This document shows positions 44,732 to 58,100 of a stretch of 64,000 bases of DNA, in pieces. The notes beneath the pieces are model-generated. The model was not told where the DNA came from. It did not search any database and saw only the letters and a list, made by a program, of their open reading frames with translations. The stretch is from Pseudopithomyces maydicus. Taxonomy: Eukaryota; Ascomycota; Dothideomycetes; Pleosporales; Didymosphaeriaceae. The stretch is taken from positions 1,116,001 to 1,180,000 of the forward strand of contig JANTUC010000017.1 in the NCBI GenBank assembly GCA_026873275.1. The letters run 5' to 3'. The position numbers were made by a program, and so were the translations under genes. The first letter of the stretch is position 1; each line of letters starts with the position of its first letter.

Positions 44732-45755
44732 TGAATGGTCTATACGCGTGTGCATGTACATATGCGTGGGAGGTTTTTCGCGACTGTTCAAATTCGAACA
44801 CACAATAAGAGCTTCCTTATCATTCTGAAATTCATAGGAGGAAACGATCACAAAGATTACCTTTAGAGCTCATTGCCAACTTCCTGAATCCTAATCACGC
44901 CATGGGTTTTCTGCATTGCAGATAGATGTGCCCGGACCCGCTCCACTCATCATTTCAACTGATCACTGCAACTCAATCATCGAAGAAGTGGAAAGAGTAT
45001 AAAGAGAAGTGGTCAACAAGTTTACAGGTTTATCACTGAATGGGGCACTGTTGCGAATATGTCATAATCGCCCAAGCCCCTGCCATAAACTTTCAAAGGG
45101 TATGAGAGGAGAACATTGTCCTGGTACAATGGATACTCCAAGTCTACCAACGCCCCTGTCGTTCGGAAATGTCCCAGGAAATGCACTAACCAACAAGATC
45201 AGGAGCCCCGAGTAACAGGACGTCTAGATCGATACATACCACGAGTGATCTACACTCGTTTCACCAAATTTTGCAGTCGCTGAGCACGTGGGATTGATGA
45301 TTGCGCAGTGAAACCCCGACTGCCCCTGTGGAGGCTATTACAAAGGCCGCCTCATGATCCAGCTCCGGGTATCTATAACGTAAAGGTGAATGACAGACCG
45401 TGTTTGCGGTAATTTCATCAAGGTGCCTTCCAATGGGGTGATGATGTCTCGTGGATATATCCCTCAATTTACGTACATGAAATCGCCAAGTGTGGTAAGG
45501 CTTAGTACATTTTAGAACGCGGGCTAAGCACGTGACCTTGCTAGCTAAAATCATGACTGCAAAGATACTTAGGGTGTAGCGCGTAACAAGGCACTTGACA
45601 AGAAAAGCAAAAGAAGAAAGGTCGCTGCGGTGATTGGATCAAATATGCTTAGGACGTCGGAATCATGATTGTACAAGAGCTCGTGCAGTGTCTCACTGAA
45701 CTCGATCCTCACTCTTGTATCATCTTGCGCTCAAGAATATTCTTACTGGATCGAA
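44732..45755. other. gene-free intergenic region
   Basis: 3' region of the P450 gene and promoter of the ATPase gene. No coding frame is supported. Confidence 0.4.
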
Positions 45756-48700
45756 ATGCAACTCATGAACAACAAAGACGATGCCGAGCCAGCGGAATGC
45801 GACGATGTCGAAAAGCAGCCTAATCGTCATATCGTGTTCGAAGAAGCTCATCGGCGTGCCCGAGAGCAGTCTGCAACAGAAGGCTCTCGTCGACCGCGCA
45901 GTCGTAGTCGTGATTCCATTTCTAGCGTAAGAAGTCGAGCACAATCTACCTCGGGTATCCCCATCGAATTCCGCACTTTGTCCTTCCAGATTTCGGAGTC
46001 CAGGGCCGATTCAAACAAGCCTCCCACAAAGCGTCCAGGCGGTTCAGACAGCGCAAATAAAGACTACTTTGAGCAGCTTGACTATCACATACTGCCTTCC
46101 AAAAATGTATGCGAACGCTTTCATGTTATTCAAGAACAAGGCCTGAGTAAGAACGCTGCTGCGGCTCGACTGCAGCAAGATGGCAAGAATGAGATTCAGA
46201 GTCCACCAGAACATTTCTTCCGCAAGATACTTCTGTATGTGTTTGGAGGCTTCTGCTCGGTTCTTTGGGTCGGTGTCATCATCTTCTTTATATGCTGGCG
46301 CCCACTAGGAGACCCCCCACAAGCTTGTAAGTAGCTCAAACGCTTTCATACTGTGAGACCATATCCAACTATGGTGTTTTCCGCTTCTCGCTGGTACCTC
46401 ACTAACACTGTGGGTCTCCTTAGACAACCTAGGACTGGCTGTTCTAGTTCTGATCGTCATCTTGCTGCAAGCATCCTTCTCCGCCTTCCAAGACTGGTCC
46501 ACGAAACGCACAATGCAATCTATACTTGACCTTCTCCCGTCCGACGCACACGTCCTACGCGATGGATCTTTCGTCAAGATCCCATCTACAAATCTGGTGG
46601 CCGGCGACATCGTCAAGATAACCATAGGCGCCAAGGTCCCGGCCGACATGCGCATTCTCTCTTCCTCTGGCGACCTCCGATTCGATCGTTCCGTGCTTAC
46701 TGGCGAAGCGGAAGAGGTGGAGGGTGCGGTTGAATGCACCGATCAGAATTTCCTCGAATCGCGCAACATTGCTTTCATGGGAACCATGGTTGTGAACGGC
46801 AACGCCACTGGTATCGTTGTTCTTACCGGCCCAAACTCGGTCATGGGACGAATCGCCACAGCTACTTCGGGCGTCAAAGAGCAGCCAACACTGATCCAGC
46901 GGGAGATCTCACGCTTTGTCTACATCATTGTATGCTTGACGGTGTGCTTGGCAAGTCTGATCTTGTTCGCGTGGGTTGGCTGGTTGCGCGTGCAGCACAG
47001 CAGCTACATGTCGGTAGTGGCCATGCTCAACAACGTGATGGGATGCGTGGTGGCTTTCATCCCTGAGGGAATGCCCATTGGCGTGGCTCTGACACTGATG
47101 GTAATTGCCCGCCGTATGCGAGCCGTCGATGTCCTGCCCAAAGGTCTTTCCACTGTTGAGACCTTGGGGTGTGTCAATGTCATATGTTCTGATAAGACTG
47201 GAACACTTACTGAAAACAATATGATTGTCACTTCCGTTGGGTTTGTGGACGAATACAGCACTGCAGAGGAAGTGCTTCCCAAACTAGCATCTGATCGCCC
47301 ATCGCTAGCACTACAGGAACTCCACAAAGCTGCAGTGTTGTGTAACGACGCAACTTTCGATCCCACAACCCTTCACTTGCCTATCCAAGAGAGAAATGTG
47401 CAAGGTAATGCTACTGACGTAGCAGTGCTTCGTTTTGCGGAAATGGGGAAATCTGGTCACGGTCTCCAGGATTCCTTCCCTTGTTTGTTCCGCATACCAT
47501 TCAACTCGAAGAACAAGTGGATGCTGACTCTACACGGCAAACGAGATCATTCAGATTCCAACTACTTGATGCTGGTCAAAGGAGCGCCAGACGTTCTGCT
47601 ACCCAAGTGCGCTTCCTGGTTGTCTGCATCTAGTGGCACAGTAGAGCCACTTACAGACGATGCAAAGAGCCGACTTTCACAGCTTCAAGAGAGGTTGTCG
47701 AGAAATGCCGAAAGGGTCATCATGCTTTGTCAACGCCGCTATGAGCCCATTGCGGCCCTCAACTCCAACGCCTTTTCTGACGAGGTATCTGAGCGTGGTC
47801 TGCAAGGCTTGACCATCATTGCTGTGCTAGGCATACTCGACCCACCACGGCCGGAAACTGCCGCCACCGTAGCTGCTTGTCGCCGTGCAGGTATACGATT
47901 CTTCATGGTCACTGGCGATTTCGGTCTCACTGGCGCCGCAATCGCGCGCCGAATTGGGATCTATACTGGAGATGCGGCACCTGACACCATCTTGCACGTC
48001 TTGGGTGCCACGGAATCGACAGGTGTTAGCCGAAAGGCTCTCCTTCTCGAAGGATCTCAGATCAACGAACTGGACAACGAAGCCTGGGATGTTGTTTGTG
48101 GATACGAGGAGATAGTGTTTGGGCGGTCAACCCCAGAGCAGAAACTTCGAATCGTGAATGAGTTGCGCGACAGAGACAACATCGTCGCCGTCACCGGTGA
48201 TGGCGTGAATGACGCACCTGCTCTTCGTGCGAGCGACGTGGGAATAGCTGTGGTAAGCGGTTCAGACGTTGCTCTTGAAGCATCCGACCTCGTTCTCATG
48301 GACAAATTTTCGTCTATCGTTGACGGGATTCGTCTCGGTATGGCTCACTACCCTTCCGGCAGTAACTCTTCACTAATCGCAATAACAGGACGTCTCGTGT
48401 TCCAAAATCTCCAAAAGGTCATTGGCTACCTCCTGCCTGCTGGCTCGTGGTCAGAGATCTGGCCAGTCCTACTCAACGTATTCTTCGGTGTTCCCCTTCC
48501 TCTCAGCTCATTCCTCATGATTATTATCTGCGTCTTCACCGACCTATTCCTATCCCTCTCGCTCATCATGGAACGCGAGGAGTTTGATCTGTTGTCCTTG
48601 CCACCACGAAATTCGAAGAAGGATCATCTCATCAACCTCAAGATATATGCCCAAGCGTATCTCTTCATCGGTATCATGGAGACTACGTGTGCACATGCCA

Positions 48701-49158
48701 TGTTCTTCCTGTACATGTATCGGCACGCCAAGATCCCAGTCCACGCTCTCTTCTTCGCGTTCGAGAAGTACTCTGACGGGTTCTACGGGTACACAGCGGA
48801 TGAACTCACTCACTTCAACACGGTCGGGCAATCTGTGTACTTCGTGACGTTGGTCATCTTGCAATGGGGTAACATCTTGTCGGTGCGCAACAAGCGGCTG
48901 AGCATCTTACAAGCAGATCCGTTCCGCAAAGAGCGCCGCAATCCATGGCTTCTTGCCAGTATGGCTATCAGCCTGGCTATTGCGATTTTCGTCACTGAAG
49001 TCAAGGGCATCCAAGAATTGTTCATCACGGCTTCCATCCCGCTCGAGTTTTGGTTTTTGCCATTGCCATTGGCACTGGGGATTCTCTGTATGGATGAGAT
49101 GAGAAAGTTGGTAGCAAGGGTTTGGCCAGAAGGTCCAGTCGCGAGGATTGCTTGGTGA
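45756..49158 (+). CDS. P-type cation ATPase, type II (Na,K-ATPase alpha-like)
   Basis: Exons 45756-46326, 46424-48337 and 48389-49158; 1084 aa. The third exon border is inferred. Bases 48338-48388 (51 nt, in frame, stop-free) start GT and end AG, and removal gives the expected IRLGRLVFQNLQK join. The phosphorylated Asp is D447 in DKTGTLT. TGDGVNDAPAL and PEGMP (M4) are clear, and LTGEAEEVEG has TGEA where TGES is usual. A long charged N-terminus with an SRSRDSISS patch precedes the cation-ATPase N domain (YHILPSKNVCERF). About ten membrane helices are present. Fungal proteins of this kind resemble animal Na,K- and H,K-ATPase alpha chains but have no beta subunit; the ion is not certain. It acts at a membrane, probably the plasma membrane. 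Confidence 0.92.
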
Positions 49159-49621
49159 TTCCCTATTCATTTTTCATTATAAGGACGATGGTATCGAAGA
49201 GCAATGGACGGAGATAGATTAGACAATGATCATATTGGTGTATATCAAATCGACGACGACTGATTCTCTTTCCAAATTCAAACCTGACTCTTCCGCGCAC
49301 ATTACAGGTATACGTGGTAGCGTCATACAGTTGTAGACTTGTCGTGCTGAGCGTACGTAGAGCATTTCACGAGCATGACACGAGTGCCAGAACAAGAATA
49401 AAAAATCAAGATCTTTGCGATATATGTAGTATGCGCAGTGTGCAGCAAATGTTCTATAATCTATCATAAGCGTGGCATGCCTGCCAGGACATTGCTCAAG
49501 AGTTTAGGATTTTCGGAAATTGGTCGTGATTCAGCCACGTCTCAGCCTCGTGCACCGCCCTTCGACCACGACTAGCGCGCCCTTTACATATGCTTCCTTT
49601 GGGAATCAATCTTTATTTATC
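49159..49621. other. intergenic region
   Basis: No gene is supported. The open frame of the next gene extends left to 49520 but has no ATG there. Confidence 0.4.
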
Positions 49622-50712
49622 ATGTTCAACTCTCCATCTTACTCCAAAATTGCTATCCGGAATCAACATGTCACTCCTTGCACTCCCCCAGAGCTCATCC
49701 ATCTCGTCCTTACCTTCTCCTCCTGGCCCGACATTCTCTCTTTCATATCAACCACCAAGCTCATCACTTCGCACATCGTCTCCCCCTCCGATCTCCGCCT
49801 TCTCCGCCGCCTCTGCGTCGACCGCCTCAGCTCGTGGGAAAGAGATCGCCTCGTTGAACGAAGTTGGCCCGTACATCCAGATCCCCCTCGCGGAGAACCA
49901 TGCTACTCGGAGTTCACCTATGACGGTCGAACCTGCATGGTAAATTTTTGGCCTGGCGGGGACTTGGATTCCGCGCCGTGCTGGGACTTGAAATCCGCGC
50001 CGTGCTACACGTGTCTCCGCATCCGCAACTGGCGCCACTTCTCTACTCCCAATCGCTGCGGAGATGCCGCGATTGGGCAGAAGGGTATGCAGCGGAGGAT
50101 ATGCGCTCCGTGCGGGGTCAAGAGGGGGTGTATCGTGGGGGAAATAGGTGCTTTGAGTACTCTGTTTGCAGAAAGTGCGAGTGTATCATGTCGCCTTGGA
50201 ACGGGGCTCGTTTCAACGGAGAGGATGTCAACGAGGTCGAAGGGAGCATACCGCCGGCTTTCGACATCTTTGTTGAGAGGCACTTCGATGAAAAGTACGG
50301 GGAGCATTGGGTTAAGAAGTATCCCGGCCTTAAAAACTTTTGGTGGTGGGACTACTCTCAAATGTGTGGTGCGTGCACGGCGGGGGAGGGCTACACTGTT
50401 GAAGAGTTTCTGGACCACAAGCCGAAGAGGGACTTTGAGGTGCGGAGGATGAAGCAGCGGTATAATACACAGAGAATAGCGTCGCTGGAACGAGCGAGGC
50501 AGTGTCGAATCGAGAGGGGAATACCCGAGCCGGAGGGAGCACTGGATATCGAGGCGTTGAAGGAGATGGATGATCCGTTTCCGGACTTCAAACCACCTCC
50601 GTCATTTTTTGCTAGTCGCCCAAAAATGACGTATGTTTCGAATTGGAAGGAGTTGAGGAAGGAGTATGAAAAAAGGGAACCTCAAGTCGAGCGCTTAGAT
50701 TGGATATATTAG
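49622..50712 (+). CDS. F-box-like protein with Cys clusters, one frameshift
   Basis: A single exon from the ATG at 49622 (MFNSPSYS), 363 aa after one added G in the G5 run 50124-50128. The N-terminus is F-box-like: TPPELIHLVLTFSSWPDILSFISTTK, then LRLLRRLCVDRL. The middle holds a zinc-type cluster (CYTCLRIR, RRICAPCGV, then CRKCECI and MCGAC) that is whole only in the repaired frame, which supports the repair. The tail is charged and helical. F-box proteins act as substrate adaptors of SCF ubiquitin ligases. The fungal F-box plus Cys-cluster architecture is common and largely uncharacterised. The target is unknown. Confidence 0.75.
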
Positions 50713-50936
50713 AGTCGCATATCATGCAAAAACAAAAGAACCGATGAGTCAATTTCGCAAAAACAAATCATCCACCTCTCAAAAGCAGTCTGCGCATCTT
50801 TCCCCATCTCCTCCTCCCACTCACCCATCGTACCTGTCCTTCAACCCCAATCTATCCCACCACTATCCACGTTCCCCATCCTCCCTCACCCACCGTGTAT
50901 CTCCCTCTCTTCCCTCTTCCCTCTCACCCTCGTCCC

Positions 50937-51829
50937 TCACCCCACAACAACAACCCCCACGACCGCGACCCCCAACAACGCCCCCGCCTCACCCAGTTCC
51001 CCCCAGTAACGCACGCCGTCCAAAAATCAAACGCAAACCCCGCCATCGCAGCCCAAACCCCTATCCTCCTCATCTGCCCCCCGCCACACAGCAGGAGCGC
51101 AACCAGACCATCGAAGACGCCGAAGAAAGTTTTGAACTGTATGATTAGAGATTAGTTTTTGTTTTGCCTTGTTTTTGTTGCGTTTTGCTTTTGTGGGCGT
51201 TCTTTCGGGGGAGAAAGTGTGCATGTGTTGTGTTTCTTTCTGTGAGGTAAAGACAGGGAGGGGGAAGGAAAAAGGGGAAGAGGGCGTTATACAGGGAACA
51301 GAGTATATATACATAGCTACCAACCAACCAATCAAAGCACCCAAAAAGGAAAAAAAAAAACAAAAGAACAAGGCAAAGAAAAGGAATCAAAAAGAAGAAA
51401 GGAGAAAAATTGAAACTTAGAGCCAAAAGAAAAGAAGGGGAGGAATCGAAAAGGACAAGGAAAAAGCAAAGAAATGCCGAGAAAAAGCAAAGGCACATCT
51501 ACCGACTGCCGAAGCACATATATATACACCACCACCACCACCCCTCACGCCGGGATTACAGGATTACACGCACCCCCTCCCTCCCTCCCTCCCTCCCCAA
51601 AGCAAAACCAACCCCAAAATCAAGAGAAATAAGAGAAATAGATACATACCACCTCAAACGCCACCCACCTCCCCACGCCCGTAGCACCCCACGACAAGCG
51701 CGCCACCTCGTCCACCCTACCCGCGACACTGGGCGTGAATCGCGCCGTGAAATGGGCCTGCGAGGCGGTGGCCAGGATGGCGGCGAGGAGGAGGGGGGAC
51801 AGTGTTTTGGCGGGGGTGGGGGTGTGCAT
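50937..51829 (-). CDS. small four-helix membrane protein (MARVEL-like topology), one frameshift
   Basis: Exons 51829-51650 and 51136-50937, with an unusually long 513-bp intron (donor GTATGT, acceptor CATACAG) full of pyrimidine and purine tracts. It gives 126 aa after one added G in the C6 run 50999-51004 (G on the coding strand). Four hydrophobic segments are visible: LSPLLLAAILATASQAHF, FKTFFGVFDGLVALLLC, IGVWAAMAGFAFDFWTAC, and ALLGVAVVGVVVVG. The last appears only in the repaired frame, then a stop. Length and topology suit a fungal MARVEL-type protein, but no signature is certain. Plus-strand proline-rich frames across it are shadows. Confidence 0.55.
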
Positions 51830-52575
51830 TGTGAGAGCGTGATGGGAGGGGCGTGTGGGAGGACTGTGGGTATGTGTGTGGGGAGATGATTGGGGGTGGA
51901 ATGTAGGTGTGGGAGGGGAGGGGAGGGAGGAATAGATGGATGGATGGATGGATAGCCGAATATTTGGTTTGGCTGGGTGCAGATAGGATAGATGGATGGA
52001 TGGCGTTCTGTTCTTGTTCCTGGGTGAGATTTCGCGATCACCCACTGTACACGCGATGCGAAGTGGCATTGTGAGCTCCAAGGTAAAGGGAACTGACTAG
52101 ACTAAACTAGTGCTGACGATAGACTACGCCTGCTTATTTCCGCTCCGGTAGAATTAAACCAGGGCATTTCCACACGTAGGTAGGTACGTGCGCACGTCGG
52201 AGAAAACCCCACCCCACAATAAACAAAGCATACACACATCTCGAGTCAAGACCCTTCGTGGAAATATATGTAATCTGAATTCAAGTATATACAGAAGAAT
52301 TGCAATGAGAATCCAGTGAGAGACATGATATGCAAACAGCCTCCTACAACGCTCCATGCTTTTGTACATGCAAATGCTAATTTGTCTCCTCGCGCCCTGC
52401 CCCGGTCGAGTGCGAAGTCGACTCCGGATGTCGCTGTGCAGTACGTGTAGTCGGTAGCACGCCGGGCGCCGCAGGTCGGGATATATGTATATCATCTCCC
52501 GGATCGTGCGGCGTAAACCCAGCGTGCCACGGCATCAATCATCCCACTTTTCTCCATCTCGTTGCAAGAGGACAT
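51830..52575. other. intergenic region with GGAT-rich short repeats
   Basis: This is the promoter of the membrane protein gene. GGAT/TGGA short repeats occur near 51934-51952 and 51991-52003. No gene is seen. Confidence 0.4.
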
Positions 52576-55158
52576 TTATGCTACGGTGGAGGTAGACTTC
52601 AATGCCAGGATCTTCTTGGCGGCGTGCTCACCGACCGTGACGATGTAGGAGGTCGGGTTGGTGGTGATGTGGCTAGTTCGGGTCAGTACATTATTCACAA
52701 TCATAGTATCAGAGAGCTTACCCAGGGAAGATGGAAGCATCGACAACGTGGATGTTGTTGGTGCCGTAGACTTGCAAGTTGGTGTTGACAACGGCAGTTC
52801 CGCCCTTGAGACCGCTATCAGTGCCGACCTTGGCAGTACCGATCCAGTGGTTGGCGCGGCGAGCAGAAGGGGTCTTGGGAAGGCTGGCGACGTAGTCTTC
52901 GATCGAAACACCAGGTGCGGGGACCTCCCAGGTGATTGAAGGCACCTTGGAGATAGCCTTGGCCATGCTCTTGAGACTGGCAATGACGGCGTCGGTGTCG
53001 GCCTGGTCGGAAAGGTAGGGAGCCTTGGTAACGGACATGCTGAGCCCGCTGTTGATGGTAGCGACACCACGGGAGGTTGATCCACGGCCGAGGTAGTTGG
53101 AGATGGTCATGGAGTAGTTGTCACCCTCCTTGGGGCCCTCAACGCGAGCAGTCCACTGGAACTGGCGGTCCTTTCCGTCCGAACCCTTGACAACCTCCCA
53201 GGCAAGAGGACCAATGTTGGGGGCAGACTGGGCAAGGATACCGGAGCGGCTCTCAAGGTAGGCCTTCTTGTCAGCGGCGATAGGGTCGGTCCAAGCTTGG
53301 TAGAAGTCGTAGAAGGAGACGTTTTTGTGCTGGACGACAAGGTCAGTGTTGACGTGGTCGTTCAAGTTCTGTCCAACAGGAAGGTTGATCCAGTCGCTGG
53401 AGTTGATGAAGGTAGCGCCGTCCTGAACGCTGTTCTTGACGACGTTGAGCTGGTCAGTTGGGCCGATACCACTGCGGAACAGGAGCTTGGAAGATCCAAA
53501 GGAACCAGCGGAGAGAATGACACGGCCTCCAGGGTTCAGCTTGACGGTACCGCAGTAGCCGCTCTCGAGCTCGACACCAGAGGCAAGACCCTTGCTGCGG
53601 ATAACACGCCTGACACCAGTGTTGGTGAGGAGCTTGAAGTTGGTCCTGCCAAGAGCGCTGACGAGGTAGGTGCCAAGGGGACCTCCTCTCTGGCCACCCT
53701 CGTACATGAAGGGAGAGTGCGAGAAGACACGGTTCTTCTGGTCCGGAACGTTGTTGGCGGTGACCTGCTTCCAGCCATCCGCAGAGAAGGCGGTAGCGAG
53801 CACGTTGAAGCCCTCCTGCTTGTAACGTTTGCCATCAGTGGAGGGAGTGTCAGTGCCAGGAATGCGCTTGAAAACGGCATCCACGGAAGACTTGATGTCG
53901 GCCGATTTCCAGCCTGCAGGGAAGTTGACATCCCAGTCAAGCGCAACAGGCTTCCACCAAAGGGCAGCGTTGACAGCAGTTCCTCCACCAAGAACGCAAC
54001 CAGCCATCTGGTCGGTGTCGGTGCAGGCAATACCGGCGGAGTCGACCCAGATCTGGTTGCAAAGACCGGGGACGTCAAATCGAGTGAGCTGGTAGTCCTT
54101 GAGCCAGTCGGGCTTCATGGTTCCGCCGAAACGCGCAAGCGATGGGGGACCCTTTTCGATGAGGAGAACCTTCTTGCCGGCTTCGGAGAGCCTGTCCGCA
54201 ACGGGAATACCACCGGCACCAGCACCCACAACGATGTAGTCGTAGGACTCGGTAGGAGCGGGCTTGCCAACGCATTGAGTCGCGGTGGGTGTGGCGGTGG
54301 GAGGGACCGATGTGGTGGTTGGTGGAGGTGGAGTGCCCTTCCAGTCGTCGTACTTTGCGTTCCTTGCGTCGTCTACACTGATACCGAAGGTTCCCTGTCC
54401 GTTGTTGTGCTGAACCCATGGCTTGGAGGGAAGTCCCTTGTGCTGCGCCCACGCAACGACCTGGTTGGATCCATCCTGGGGGATCTGCGAGCTGGCCGCA
54501 CCGTTCTGGTCCCAAGCCCAGCACCACTGGCAACGGTAGACGAGCTCCCAGCTGTCAGTGCCGACAGTTTCGGAAAGCTTGGTGATGGTGGCATTGCCGG
54601 TGTAGTCATCGGGTGAGACGTATCCACTTCGGCGAGGTTAGCAAGGGACGAAGAGCAGCTCAATTGACCACACTTACGATGCCCAGAGGAATTGGGTCTT
54701 GACGCTGGTACCGTCGGGGGATGCCGCAAGCAGAAGGGAGCCGGTCATGCCACCCGAGTGACTGATTCCAGTGTATCCCTTGCCACCTGGCGAGGAACCT
54801 TTCTGTCGAGGATGTCAGAAGGCGACTTTGCAGCGGGCAGGACAGAGATGGCTTACGAGGTAACCAATGTACTCGGCATCGCCAGAGCCGGACGCAGGAA
54901 GAGCCCAACCAAACTCGAGGCCACCGCTGGTCTCGGCAGTGGAGAAGACCTGGCGCCAGAAAGTGATGCCGGTGCCAGGATGGGTGTATGATGCAGCCTG
55001 AGCCGAAACAGCAGGGGCAGCTAGATGTATTGTCAGCCATGGTGGTTCGGCGGTGACTTGTCAATGGATACACAATACATGTGTGCACCCATGGACATGT
55101 GGGACGTACAGAGAGCGGACAGCAGCGAAGCCGCCTTGAAAGCGGTAAAGCCCTTCAT
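52576..55158 (-). CDS. cellobiose dehydrogenase (AA8 cytochrome + AA3_1 GMC flavoprotein)
   Basis: Five exons: 55158-55110, 55020-54857, 54802-54678, 54626-52722 and 52672-52576; 779 aa. A signal peptide (MKGFTAFKAASLLSALSAPAVSA) precedes the heme b cytochrome domain (about 25-215). A Pro/Thr linker follows (TPPPPTTTSVPPTATPTAT). The GMC domain starts with the FAD motif YIVVGAGAGG and carries GCVLGGGTAVNA, the catalytic H706 in NHWIG and N753 in HITTNP. It is secreted. It oxidises cellobiose and passes electrons through the cytochrome to lytic polysaccharide monooxygenases or oxygen. There is no C-terminal CBM1, as in class IIB ascomycete enzymes. A TATATA box lies at 55263-55268, about 105 bases upstream of the ATG. 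No frame problem is seen. Confidence 0.95.
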
Positions 55159-58100
55159 GTTCAGTTACTAGCACCGCGGATGCAGCACAGACTGGACGGG
55201 ATACCAAGAGAAAGAGCAGTCAACGGCCACTGACCGGACCCATGGCGTCGCAGGCCCCGTGTTATATACATTTTGGCCTTACCCCGGACTATGCACCTGC
55301 CCTCGGATGTGGAGTGCGTCGTACGCGCCACGAAGGGGCGTGACAAGGCGCTCGCGGAGGCTCGCTGCACTGCTCCAGGAACCAGGATTGTCGCCGTCCG
55401 GGCGATACCAGAGTAAAGGACCGGCTGAGCAAAAGCGGGCATCCCATTCGCTGGAGCGTCACATGGCAGGCCGGATGGGGAGGGTAAGATGTGTGCAATC
55501 TACGCTAGAATAGACGAGGAACGAAATAGATTGGGGTTGATTGATGAAGGACGGGACACTGGCCTAGTTGCCGGCGCGCCCTGATCGCTCTGTCGCTTGT
55601 CTGCCCCTGCCCGGCTTAGCGCCCAGGCCCCGAACCGGCAGCGGCGATCCACCGTGGACGTTGGTAGGTGGAACTGCTCATTTCTTCGCACCAGCGCCCG
55701 CAACACCACGAATCCTCCTGGCATTGCAGCGCTCGTGGCCGCAATCACGACGAGCTGCTGGTCTCTTGCGCCTTCTGGACCCGCGGGTCGCCTCACGTCT
55801 ACGCCCGCCTGCCCCGCGTGGCGTCGCCCCAGATTAAAGTACCTTCCTGGTCTATAGCACACTTCTGCCGCCATGCCCTCGCTCTGGGCATTGTGCCTTC
55901 GCCCCCGCCAATCGAAGCCAATCTATTAGATTGAAACCTGTCAAATTTCGACTCCCCGAGCTGCCTTGGTCGTGTTCATCTGCTCTGCCCACCTAATCTC
56001 CCGGCACCGCTCCCTCTACCCACCGGCATTTTGTGTGGAGGTCCACCGCGGGCCCCTCGGCTGTACTTCTCAATTCCCCATGGGGGCAAAACCCCCCGGA
56101 GGACATGCGCTTTTGGGACACCAACAACTGCAGTATCTTTAGCACTCCACACGTGGTGGGCGTGCAGCCCTGGTGCGAGGTCGGCTCCACCAACCTGCCT
56201 TCTGGTCCGACTGTGTGCTGGATGCAGCCCCGGTCTGGCAATGACATGCCCAGATTGGAGGAGGAATGCTGGCGCCGTTCAGAGGACCAGGTATAGTACC
56301 GTGCGACTGTGGATGTGGGACCTGCCAACGGATACCGTCTCCGGCGGCAGCCATGTCTCACAGTACTCTACGCCCAGCCGAACCGACATGGAATCTCAAA
56401 TCGCCTCAAAGTTTCTCTTCGCTAGCGTAACCGCGCATGCCATGTGTTGCCATTGCTCATCAATCGGGTGGCGCAGGCCCACATCAAGGGTATATGTATA
56501 TCTATCCTCGTCGGCAACTCTTCACGAGCCCGTGATACATACTCTTGGTCATCATTGCATAATGCATTTCGGACACAAATAGGCCCTTTTCATTTATCAC
56601 TATAGAAGACCACCTGGGCGGTTGTCCACCTGCCAAGCAAGGCGGACTACACATGTCGTGCCCAACAGCTGCATCCATGCAAAACGATACATAGGCGCTT
56701 CTGACGTGCATCAAGCCCGATGCTTAAACGATCCTTCCAATCCAAGCGCATCTTTAATGGGTTTAAGCATCTACATGGAGTCACTTGACGGAGAAATCTG
56801 GACGTGCCAGGCGACAGTTGCAAAGGTATCACGGCCAGGCGATGCCGCATCAAAAACGGCATGTTCCAAGGTACTCCGGCTGACTAGATATGTGCACCTT
56901 TGATTCCAGCATGACCGTGTATTGTTGAACTACATGATGCAAACGGCTTTCTTCATACATGCATAAGTCGACGGTGCAAACCGCAGCGTTCAATTGTTCC
57001 ATCAACAACAGCAATTTAAATTAGTATGTCCACAAAAACAGATCATTGAACAGAAAGGCGCTGCATTGCTTATAAATAAAGATGACAGGATAGTATTCAT
57101 GTATGTGTGTATCTCCCGAGGTCGCTGGTATATCACATGGGATGGCCGTTAGATCTGTCCCTGCATCTTATCGGGGCACCTCCCAAATCGTATCCTTGTG
57201 CACCCAAGACCTCGTATAAACACATGCAGCCGCACAAACGCATGAACGTCACATGAATGGCTTGGCTAAATGGTGCTTACAATTGCATTGATGTTTTCTC
57301 GATGAAATTACAATTGGGGGCCTGATTGGGCGGGTGCTTCTAGTCGCCGTGGGCAGATATGTATGCACGACGCGATAAAGAAGCTGCGAACATGTAAATT
57401 TATGCTTTGGGAGTCAAAATACCAGTTGACCGGTATACAACATCATCTATATCCATTATTAGAGCGTTTACTCATGTCGTTGCTGCGCTATGATTTTTCG
57501 TCCTCTTTACTGGCTGCTTGCAATCCAAAAAACACCCCAACGTATTCAACCCACCAAACCAAATTCCTCGTCTAGGCTATGTAAACCACACTGCATCCTA
57601 TATACACATCCACCTCCCACAGGTAAATCTCAAAATACACAATAACCACAGCATTCACCGTTCTATGTATATTCTGACGTCCACCTCCCTTCCCCACACC
57701 ACCTCGGAAGCTGCACCTGGGGGGCACCTGCACCTGCACTAACCAGATCACGTGCCCTTACCCCGCCACATCTGCGCGGCGCACCATAACCCTACCGCAG
57801 CGTACCTGCGTCAAGCCAGCACAGCCTAGCCTCAACTCCACACGTCAACTCCACGGCCCGCGGCCTTAAACGGACATCTACCTACGAATAGCCTTTTGAG
57901 CATTCCTCGGACATACGTGCATGCGCATACGTATATACGTTCGCCTGGATACGTCGCTGTGCTTGGGACGAAGCGAAGTGAGCAGAGTGTCGAGGAGGAT
58001 ACGCACCAGATTGACCGACAGTTGAGGGAACTTGGCGAAGAACATAATAGATCCGGCGGGAACTTGGAACAGAGAGCATTATGCACGACGAACGTGAGTT

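Noticed and set aside
50744..51155. Proline-rich plus-strand frames, one with TPILLICPPP that recalls SGNH esterases
   Set aside because: They lie antisense to the membrane protein exon 2 and consist of C-rich low-complexity sequence. The esterase-like words are too short to support a gene.
55500..56582. Several overlapping GC-rich frames, one with four Cys
   Set aside because: They overlap in multiple frames on both strands, and the Cys-containing frame has no signal peptide, so an effector call is not supported.
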